From assembly GCF_008386575.1 (NCBI RefSeq), contig NZ_VUOA01000005.1:176675-240674 (forward strand): a stretch of DNA of 64,000 nt, given 5' to 3'. A model generated the notes under the pieces. It did not search any database and had not been told where the DNA came from. It worked only from the letters and a program-made list of their open reading frames with translations. Below, piece by piece: positions 57,332-64,000 of this stretch. The stretch is from Salinarimonas soli. GTDB lineage: Bacteria; Pseudomonadota; Alphaproteobacteria; Rhizobiales; Beijerinckiaceae. How positions within the stretch are numbered: the stretch's first letter is position 1; each line of letters begins with the position of its first letter. The translations under genes were made by a program, and so were the position numbers.

Positions 57332-58525
57332 TCAGGCGCCGCCTGACGGATCGGTCGCCGTATCGGCGATCGTGCCGTCGGCTTCGGCGTCCTCCGTATC
57401 CTGAGTTGGAAAGCCGGTGAGGGGCCCCAGCTCCTGGGCATCGCGCCCGAACAGGATGTCGCTCTGGAGATAGAGGCAGGACAGCTCGGCGAGCGAGCGC
57501 AGGGCGTTGAGGTGCGTGCGCTCGTAGCCGTGCGAGGAATCGACGCCGAAGCAGATCAGGGCCGTGCGGATGTCGTTGCCGGCCTCGAGAGCCGAGGCGC
57601 TGTCGCTGCGATAATAGCGGAACGCATCGCGCTGATACTGGATGTCATGCGTCTCGCAGAGCTGGATGAGGCGGCGCGTAAGGTGGTAGTCGAACGGCCC
57701 CGCCGAGTCCGCCATGCTGATCGTCACGCCAGATTCGCGGCTCGCCTGCCCGGGCGCGACCGTCCCGTTGTCGATGGTGACCATCTCGGCGATGTTCCCG
57801 TGCAGCACGGACGACGCGCCGACCCCGATCTCCTCGGCGATCGTGAACAGCATGTAGGTGTCGACGGTGGGCTTGAGCTTGGCGTCGACCATCGCCTTGA
57901 TCGCCGCGAACATCACCGCCACGCCGGCCTTGTCGTCGAGGTAGCGCGAGTTGATGTAGCCCGAGGTGGAGATCTCCGGGTTCGGGTCGACCGCGACGTA
58001 GTCGCCGACATTGAAGCCGTGCCGACGCAGGTCCTCGGCCTTGTAGGCCACGGCGTCGACCCGCAGCTCCACATTGTCCCAGGCGACGGGCTGGGTATCG
58101 ACCTCCTCGTTGAAGGTGTGGCCTGACGCCTTCAGGGGGAGAATGGTCCCGCGGAAGCTCCTCTGGTCGGTGAAGATCGTGCAGCGCGCCCCTTCGGCGA
58201 AGCGCGACGACCAGGTGCCGATCGGGACGAGCTCGAGCCGGCCGTTCTCCTTGAGCCGCTTCACCATCGCGCCCAGCGTGTCGAGATGCGCGACGATGGC
58301 GCGGGCCGGGCCGCGCGTCCGCCCTTTCAACGTCGCCCGGATGGCCCCGCGCCGCGTCAGCTCGAAGGGGACGCCGAGCCGCTCAAGCTCACCGCCGCAG
58401 AAGTGCACCGCCTGATCGGTGTATCCCGCCGGGCTCGGGATCTCGACGAGCCGCTTGAAGAAGTCGACCATGTATTCGACGTCGATCCGCACATGCTTCG
58501 ACGTCGTTCCGAACGGCTTGTTCAC
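57332..58525 (-). CDS. M42-like peptidase of the NAGGN osmoprotectant system
   Basis: 397 residues from GTG 58525 with GGAGG upstream. It is a zinc peptidase-fold protein: AIVAHLDTLGAMVK (His and Asp ligands), GYINSRYLDDKAGVAVM, then FTIAEEIGVGASSVL (Glu-Glu) and FGVDSSHGYERTHLNAL. Proteins of this type regularly occur with asnO and ngg in osmoprotectant clusters. It may turn over NAGGN or a precursor; the reaction is not established. It starts 37 bases after the ngg stop. Confidence 0.85.
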   Translation of the reverse strand: MNKPFGTTSKHVRIDVEYMVDFFKRLVEIPSPAGYTDQAVHFCGGELERLGVPFELTRRGAIRATLKGRTRGPARAIVAHLDTLGAMVKRLKENGRLELVPIGTWSSRFAEGARCTIFTDQRSFRGTILPLKASGHTFNEEVDTQPVAWDNVELRVDAVAYKAEDLRRHGFNVGDYVAVDPNPEISTSGYINSRYLDDKAGVAVMFAAIKAMVDAKLKPTVDTYMLFTIAEEIGVGASSVLHGNIAEMVTIDNGTVAPGQASRESGVTISMADSAGPFDYHLTRRLIQLCETHDIQYQRDAFRYYRSDSASALEAGNDIRTALICFGVDSSHGYERTHLNALRSLAELSCLYLQSDILFGRDAQELGPLTGFPTQDTEDAEADGTIADTATDPSGGA

Positions 58526-58562
58526 GCTGCCCTGCCTCCCGATGCTCGCGTCGGCTCTCCCG

Positions 58563-60287
58563 TCAGTGCCGCCGCACGCGTCCCGCGACGGCAGTCTGCG
58601 GGAACAGCATGTCAATGAAGCGCTCGGCTGTTGGTTGCGGCTCGTGGTTGGCGAGCCCCGGGCGCTCGTTCGCCTCGATGAACCAGTAATCCCGGCCGGC
58701 GATGTCCGGCACCATGAGGTCGAGGCCGACCACGGGAATGTCGATCGCGCGCGCCGCCTGCACGGCGGCCGCGACGAGCTCGTGGTGGATCTCGTCCGTC
58801 ACATCGTGGATCGTGCCCCCGGTGTGCAGATTCGCCGTGCGCCGCACGAGAAGCTTCATACCGGCCGGCAGCACCGAATCCATCTCGTAGCCGCCGAGGC
58901 GCACGCAGCGCTCCGTCTCGGCATCCAGCGGGATCTTCGACTCGCCACCCGTCGCGGCGGCCCGGCGGCGGCTCTGCTTCTCGATGAGCTCGCGCACGTC
59001 GTGCCGGCCCGTGCCGACCACCTGCGCCGGCCGACGAACGGCCGCGGCCACGACCTTGTAGTCGATGACGACGATCCGCAGGTCGTGCCCCTCGACATAT
59101 TCCTCGAGGAGAACCGTGTCGCAGTAGCGCCGCGCCTCCTCGATCGCCCGCGAGACCTCGTCCTGGGTGGTGAGGTTGACTGCAATGCCGCGGCCCTGCT
59201 CGCCCCGCGCGGGCTTCACCACGACCGCCCCGTGCTCCTGGAGGAAGGTGGCCACGACGACGTCGCTCGTCGCCGCGCACTGGTCGGGAACCCGGAGGCC
59301 CACGCCCGCGAGAATGCGCCGGGTGAGCGCCTTGTCGTCGCAGATCGTCATGGCGGCAGCGGACGTCGCGGAGGTCAGGCTTTCCCGGCAGATAAACGAG
59401 CGCCCGCCGAGAGACAGCCGGAACATCGACGAGGGCTCGTCGACGATGTCCACCGTGATGCCGCGGCGGCGCGCCTCGTCCGTGAGAAGCCGCGCGTAAG
59501 GGTTGAGGTTGAGGTCGGGCGTCGGCCCGATGAAGAGCTTTTCGTTGAACGAGTTCTTCGTCTTCACGGCGAAGATCGGCATGCGCTCGAAGCCGAGCTT
59601 CTCGTAGAGCCCGATGGCCTGCGCGTTGTCGTGCATGACCGAGAGGTCCATGTAGGTTCGCCCGCGTGCCTTGAACCGGGCGGCGAGCGCGCGCACGAGC
59701 CCCTCGCCGATGCCCGGCTGCGCCACCTGCGGATCGACCGCGAGCGACCAGAGCGACGAGCCGTTTTCCGGGTCGCCGAAGGCCTCGCAATGATCCACGC
59801 CCGTCACGCCGCCCAGGATATTGCCCGTCGCGGGATCCTCGGCCACGAGGTAGGTGAGCACCATGTCTTCCCCGCGCGGCCAGGCGACGGAGAGGACGAT
59901 CGGCATCATGCCCCGCGTGAGGCAGATCCGGTTCACGGCCTCGAGGTCGTGCGCCTGCGCGACGGGACGCACGATGAAGCCGTCCGGCGCCGCCGCGTCC
60001 GCGTCGAACCCGTCGAGGGAGAGCCTGAACGTGTGCGACGGGTCGAGGAAGATCTCGGTCGGCGCAAGGGCCAGCATCACATGGGGCTCGGTGACGTAGA
60101 ACGCCACGTCCCGACGCCCGGGCTCCTCGTCCAGCAGCATGTCGACGAGCTCGGCAGGCTCGGGGAAGGTGTGGCCGAAGATAAGACGGCCCCAACCGCA
60201 ATCGACCGCGACGTTGGAGCGTGCCGGAAGGACCGCCTGCTCCCCGTTAGCGACGGGAGAGGCAGGGAGGGGATGTGCGCCAGCCAT
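58563..60287 (-). CDS. ngg: N-acetylglutaminylglutamine synthetase, GNAT / ATP-grasp fusion
   Basis: 574 residues. The N-terminal half is a GNAT acetyltransferase (about 130-260, DPQVAQPGIGEGLVRALAARF and AIGLYEKLGFERM). The C-terminal half is an ATP-grasp ligase (about 300-570) with VVVKPARGEQGRGIAVNL, DTVLLEEYVEGHDLRIVVI and WFIEANERPGLANHE. This fusion is characteristic of the NAGGN pathway, making N-acetylglutaminylglutamine; AsnO then amidates it. It begins 2 bases after asnO, so the genes are one unit. Confidence 0.9.
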   Translation of the reverse strand: MAGAHPLPASPVANGEQAVLPARSNVAVDCGWGRLIFGHTFPEPAELVDMLLDEEPGRRDVAFYVTEPHVMLALAPTEIFLDPSHTFRLSLDGFDADAAAPDGFIVRPVAQAHDLEAVNRICLTRGMMPIVLSVAWPRGEDMVLTYLVAEDPATGNILGGVTGVDHCEAFGDPENGSSLWSLAVDPQVAQPGIGEGLVRALAARFKARGRTYMDLSVMHDNAQAIGLYEKLGFERMPIFAVKTKNSFNEKLFIGPTPDLNLNPYARLLTDEARRRGITVDIVDEPSSMFRLSLGGRSFICRESLTSATSAAAMTICDDKALTRRILAGVGLRVPDQCAATSDVVVATFLQEHGAVVVKPARGEQGRGIAVNLTTQDEVSRAIEEARRYCDTVLLEEYVEGHDLRIVVIDYKVVAAAVRRPAQVVGTGRHDVRELIEKQSRRRAAATGGESKIPLDAETERCVRLGGYEMDSVLPAGMKLLVRRTANLHTGGTIHDVTDEIHHELVAAAVQAARAIDIPVVGLDLMVPDIAGRDYWFIEANERPGLANHEPQPTAERFIDMLFPQTAVAGRVRRH

Positions 60288-60289
60288 CG

Positions 60290-62062
60290 TCAGACCCTAT
60301 GGGTTTGGAGCCAGTATTCGAGAAGGGCGACCTGCCAGAGCTTGGAGCCCCGCAGAGGCGTCATGTGGGCCTCGGGCTCGGCGAGCAGCCGGTCCACATA
60401 GTCGCGGCGGAAGAGGTCCCGCTCCCGCGCGGCGGGCTGGTTGAGCACGTCGCGCACGAAATCCAGGAACGGCCCGCGCAGATATTTGAGCGCCGGCACC
60501 GGGAAATAACCCTTCGGCCGGTCGATCACCTCGGCCGGCACGACCCGCCGGCCCGCTTCCTTGAGGACGTACTTGCCTCCGTCGCGAATCTTGAGCGCGG
60601 CCGGGACGCGGCCCGCGAGCTCGACGAGGTCATGGTCCAGGAACGGGACGCGCGCCTCGAGGCCCCAGGCCATGGTCATGTTGTCCACGCGCTTGACGGG
60701 ATCGTCGACGAGCATGATCTCGGTGTCGATCCGCAGGGTCTTGTCGATGGGCCGCTCGGCGCCGGGGCGCCTGAAATGGCGCTCCACGAACGCGCGGCTA
60801 TAGTCGCCGTTCATGAAGCGGGGCGAGAGGGCTTGGCCCATTTCCGCGTGATCGCGGTCGAAGAACACCCGGGCGTAGTCGCTGACCGCGTCGTTCGACT
60901 GCATCATTGGCGGATACCAGTGATAGCCGCCGAAGATCTCGTCCGCCCCCTGTCCGCTCTGCACGACTTTCACGTGCCGGGAGACCTCCTCGGAGAGAAG
61001 GTAGAACCCGATCGCGTCGTGGCTGACCATGGGCTCGGACATGGCGGCGACCACGCCCTGCAGGGCCGGCAGCGCCCGGGACGAGTCCACGTGGATGCGG
61101 TGGTGATCGGTGCCGAAGCGCTCCGCGATGATGTCCGAGTACTTGAACTCGTTGCCCTCCTCGCCGCCGACGCTCTCGAAGCCGATGGAGAACGTCTGGA
61201 GCCCCGTCTGCCCGGCCTCGGCCAGCAGAGCGACGACAATGGAGCTGTCGAGACCTCCGGAGAGAAGAACGCCCACGGGCACGTCGGAGACGAGACGCCG
61301 CTCCACCGCCTTGCGCAGGGTCTCCAGCACGGCGTCGCGCCAATCCTCCTCGGACAGGCCGCGATCCTCGTCCCGCTCGCCGACGGGAGCCTCCCAATAG
61401 ACCTCCTGGCGCCGGGAGCCGTCCGGCTCGATCACCGCGATCGTCGCGGGCGGCAGCTTGCGCACGCCCTTCAGAATCGTGAGGGGTGCCGGGACGACGG
61501 CATGGAAGCTCATGTAATGATGCAGCGCGGCCGGGTCGATCCCTGTGTCGACCTCGCCCGCCGCGAGCAGGGCGGGCAGGCTCGATGCGAAGCGCAGACG
61601 CCCGCCCGCTTCAGCCGTGTAGAGCGGCTTGATGCCGAGCCGGTCCCGCGCCATCACGACCCGGCCCGTGTCCCGCTCCCAGATCACGAAGGCGAACATG
61701 CCGTAGAAGCGCTCGACGCAGCGCGGACCCCAGGCATGGTAGGCCTTGAGGATCACCTCCGTGTCGCCGTCCGAGAAGAACGTGTAGCCCTTCTCCCGCA
61801 GCTCCTCCCGCAGCGGCCGGAAATTGTAGATGCAGCCGTTGAAGACCAGGGCGAGGCCGAGATCCGCGTCCACCATGGGCTGCTGGGAGGCGGGGCTGAG
61901 GTCCAGGATGCTGAGGCGCCGGTGCCCGAAGGCGACGCGCCCCTGGGCGAAGATGCCGGAGGAGTCGGGTCCGCGCCGGTGAAGCGTCTCGGCCATGGCC
62001 GAGACGGCCGTCACGTCCGGAGGGGCGCCGTCCAGCCGGATCTCACCGCAGATCCCACACAT
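60290..62062 (-). CDS. asnO: NAGGN amidotransferase, asparagine-synthetase-like (AsnO)
   Basis: 590 residues. The mature N-terminus MCGICGEI provides the Cys2 nucleophile of class-II glutamine amidotransferases, and the synthetase domain has GVLLSGGLDSSIVVALL (ATP PPi loop). FGHRRLSILDLS, FNGCIYNFRPL and FYGMFAFVIWERD are typical of AsnB. Its place upstream of ngg and the peptidase marks it as the enzyme that converts the C-terminal carboxylate of acetylglutaminylglutamine to the amide, an osmoprotectant made in salt stress. GGAGGAGAG precedes the ATG. Confidence 0.92.
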   Translation of the reverse strand: MCGICGEIRLDGAPPDVTAVSAMAETLHRRGPDSSGIFAQGRVAFGHRRLSILDLSPASQQPMVDADLGLALVFNGCIYNFRPLREELREKGYTFFSDGDTEVILKAYHAWGPRCVERFYGMFAFVIWERDTGRVVMARDRLGIKPLYTAEAGGRLRFASSLPALLAAGEVDTGIDPAALHHYMSFHAVVPAPLTILKGVRKLPPATIAVIEPDGSRRQEVYWEAPVGERDEDRGLSEEDWRDAVLETLRKAVERRLVSDVPVGVLLSGGLDSSIVVALLAEAGQTGLQTFSIGFESVGGEEGNEFKYSDIIAERFGTDHHRIHVDSSRALPALQGVVAAMSEPMVSHDAIGFYLLSEEVSRHVKVVQSGQGADEIFGGYHWYPPMMQSNDAVSDYARVFFDRDHAEMGQALSPRFMNGDYSRAFVERHFRRPGAERPIDKTLRIDTEIMLVDDPVKRVDNMTMAWGLEARVPFLDHDLVELAGRVPAALKIRDGGKYVLKEAGRRVVPAEVIDRPKGYFPVPALKYLRGPFLDFVRDVLNQPAARERDLFRRDYVDRLLAEPEAHMTPLRGSKLWQVALLEYWLQTHRV

Positions 62063-62328
62063 CCGTCAGCTCTCCTCCATGCACAAGCCACCTCCCGCAC
62101 GGGGGCACGCTGCGGGAGCGCAGGCATGGTGCGGGGCGGAAACGTCGAGATGGCAGGGCCGAACGCCCAGCTGCCGAACAACGAACGCACCTGCGAAAGC
62201 GTTCCGCGACGAAACGGCCGCGAGCGGCGTCCAATCCCGAGGAGAAGGGCCGGCCGATCGGCTGCCCCCACGCCGGTGATCTTTCGACGCGCGTGCTTCT
62301 ACTCTGCTCTACTCGCGAGCCGGAGCGC

Positions 62329-63807
62329 TCACGTGCCGCAAAACGTCCGGAGCACGCGCTCGTCCGGCTCCGGCGGGAGGGTATAGGCCTCGTAACGGGG
62401 CTGGTCGTCGAAGGGCTTCTCCAGGACGGCGTTGAGCTCGTCGAACGGACCGAGATCGTCCCGGTCGGTCGCGGCCCGGATTACCGCCTCGATCCGGTGG
62501 TTGCGTGGGATGAAGGCCGGGTTGACCGCCCGCATGGCCTCTCGCCGCTTCTCGGGCCCGGTATCCTCCTCCCCAAGCCGCGCTCGCCAGCGTTGCGCCC
62601 AGGCGTCGAAGGCGGTCGGGTCGACGAAGAGCGAGCGCGCGGGCTCGTCGGCGCCCGTACCGGCAGCGGCCTCGCTCAATCCACGGAAGGTCAGGGTGAA
62701 GTCGGCCTGGTTCGCCGCCATGGCGTTCAGGAGGTCACGGGCGAGAACGAGGTCCTCGGGCTGCTCCGTCGAGAGCCCCAGCTTCCGGCGCAGCCCCCCG
62801 TTGAAGCTCGCCTCGAAGCGCCCCGCATAGGCGCCGAGCGCGGTCTGCGCTGCTTCCACGGCCCGTTCCTCGTCGCCGGAGAAGAGCGGCAGGAGCGCCT
62901 CGGCGAGGCGCGTGAGGTTCCACAAGGCGATGTGGGGCTGGTTGCCGTAGGCGTAGCGGCCCGTCTCGTCGATGGCGCTATAGACCGTGGCGGGGTCGTA
63001 CGCGTCCATGAAGGCGCAGGGACCGTAATCGATCGTCTCCCCGGCGACCGACATGTTGTCCGTGTTCATCACGCCGTGGATGAAGCCGACGAGGAGCCAG
63101 CGCGCCACGAGATCGGCCTGGCGCTCGATGACGCCCTCGAGGAGCGCCACATAGGGCTGGGGTGCGTCCGCCGCCGCGGGGTAATGGCGCGCGATCACGT
63201 GGTCGGCAAGGAGCCGCACCGCCTCGACATCCCGGCGGGCCGCGAAGTACTGGAAGGTGCCGACGCGAATGTGGCTCGCCGCCACGCGGGTCAGCACGGC
63301 GCCCGGGAGCGGGGTCTCCCGGTAGACGGGCTCACCGGTCGCGACGGCGGCGAGCGAGCGGGTCGTCGGGATGCCGAGCGCGGCCATGGCCTCGCTGACG
63401 ATGTATTCGCGCAGCACCGGGCCCAGAGCCGCTCGTCCGTCGCCCCGCCGCGAGAACGGCGTCGGGCCGGATCCCTTCAACTGGATGTCGCGGCGCGCGC
63501 CGTCGCGGCCGACGACCTCGCCGAGGAGAATGGCCCTGCCGTCGCCTAGCTGGGGCGTGAAGTTGCCGAACTGATGCCCGGCATAAGCGGCCGCGATCGG
63601 CTCCGCTCCCTGGGGCACCGCGTTGCCGGCGAGGGCCGCGACGCCGGCCGGGCTCGCAAGCCAATCGGCGTCGAGCCCGAGAGCCTCGGCGAGCGGCCGG
63701 TTCAGGCGCAGAAGCCGGGGCTGGGCGACCGGCGTCGGCGCGAGTCGCGCATGGAAGCGGTCGGGAAGCCGCGCATAGGTGTTGTCGAAGGGGAGGGGGA
63801 TCGCCAT
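62329..63807 (-). CDS. selO: SelO / YdiU-family protein AMPylase
   Basis: 492 residues from ATG 63807 ([20 protein letters not shown]), the start that fits the family; a GTG at 63855 is 16 codons upstream. Landmarks of the pseudokinase fold: [41 protein letters not shown], and [24 protein letters not shown]. The last carries the Asn/Asp metal-binding residues. SelO transfers AMP to Ser/Thr/Tyr of redox-related proteins and protects against oxidative stress. The bacterial form lacks the selenocysteine; this copy ends RVLRTFCGT, with Cys at that place. Confidence 0.92.
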   Translation of the reverse strand: MAIPLPFDNTYARLPDRFHARLAPTPVAQPRLLRLNRPLAEALGLDADWLASPAGVAALAGNAVPQGAEPIAAAYAGHQFGNFTPQLGDGRAILLGEVVGRDGARRDIQLKGSGPTPFSRRGDGRAALGPVLREYIVSEAMAALGIPTTRSLAAVATGEPVYRETPLPGAVLTRVAASHIRVGTFQYFAARRDVEAVRLLADHVIARHYPAAADAPQPYVALLEGVIERQADLVARWLLVGFIHGVMNTDNMSVAGETIDYGPCAFMDAYDPATVYSAIDETGRYAYGNQPHIALWNLTRLAEALLPLFSGDEERAVEAAQTALGAYAGRFEASFNGGLRRKLGLSTEQPEDLVLARDLLNAMAANQADFTLTFRGLSEAAAGTGADEPARSLFVDPTAFDAWAQRWRARLGEEDTGPEKRREAMRAVNPAFIPRNHRIEAVIRAATDRDDLGPFDELNAVLEKPFDDQPRYEAYTLPPEPDERVLRTFCGT

Positions 63808-63913
63808 GGCCGCATACCGAAACTGGGGCTCCCTCAGGTCGGTTCGGGGCTTCACGTTTGCAAGGGAGCGCCGCCGAGGCCGGAGCTGAACCCGGATATG
63901 GCCATAAATGAAA

Positions 63914-63953
63914 ACGCCCTCGTCAGGCTGCAGATACAGCGTGACGAGGGCGT
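63914..63953 (-). terminator. Intrinsic terminator for a minus-strand gene right of the window
   Basis: ACGCCCTCGTCA at 63914-63925 is a perfect 12-bp inverted match to TGACGAGGGCGT at 63942-63953 with a 16-nt loop. On the minus strand the stem is followed by TTTTCATTT, so it ends a transcript entering from the right, just upstream of selO. The gene it serves is outside the window. Confidence 0.72.
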
Positions 63954-64000
63954 GTGCGATGGTCGATGTGAGAGGGCTCTTGATCTTTGCGGGCCCGGCG

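Overview
The window is high-GC DNA with dense, short-spaced operons. The gene content (GapR/DUF2312, an NAGGN osmolyte cluster, ChvE-type sugar import, RutR-controlled pyrimidine catabolism) points to an alphaproteobacterium of the Hyphomicrobiales, plausibly near Methylobacteriaceae/Microvirga. That genus-level guess rests on recall of gene content only; no rRNA or tRNA gene was seen.

Layout. 1-3829: inorganic-carbon transporter dabB (5' cut by the window edge) and dabA, followed by three small genes. 5006-16797: a complete reductive uracil/thymine degradation block. It holds preT-preA, a convergent rutR-type regulator, an omega-amino-acid:pyruvate aminotransferase, a four-gene NMT1/ThiY-type ABC importer, dihydropyrimidinase and an N-carbamoyl-beta-alanine amidohydrolase. 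A near-consensus RutR box overlaps the -10 region upstream of preT. 16800-25052 (minus strand): nitronate monooxygenase, a VOC protein, a PhnC-D-E-E type importer without C-P lyase genes, DUF427, an SDR, a decayed pcaH/pcaG chimera, a micro-protein and a DUF2231 membrane protein. 25205-31071: catalase-family protein, methyltransferase, gapR, the pseudouridine pair psuK-psuG, and a CobW GTPase gene broken by one in-frame amber codon.

31193-36465: a Tat-exported cyclase, a FadR-type GntR regulator with tandem GGTNNNACC boxes in the divergent promoter region, an amino-acid ABC importer lacking an ATPase, a ureidoglycolate-lyase-family protein and a class-V PLP enzyme. This looks like an uncharacterised catabolic unit. 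36470-43996: micro-protein, hydrolase, response regulator, ABC-2 exporter and a ChvE-GguA-GguB sugar importer. 44357-47061: a bidirectional terminator, a coiled-coil membrane protein and a Gly-rich secreted protein. 47529-49782: SLC13 transporter and CBS protein. 49805-62062 (minus): the NAGGN osmoprotectant genes (asnO, ngg, M42-like peptidase), glgX, then a five-PAS hybrid kinase, a response regulator and a TerB/DUF533 protein. 62329-63807: selO.

As a whole this is chromosomal catabolic and stress-response DNA with many importers. No phage, IS element, CRISPR array or tRNA was found. The least ordinary items are the RutR box and pyrimidine importer, the GntR-controlled unit at 31-36 kb, two broken genes (pcaHG chimera, cobW amber) and two micro-proteins.
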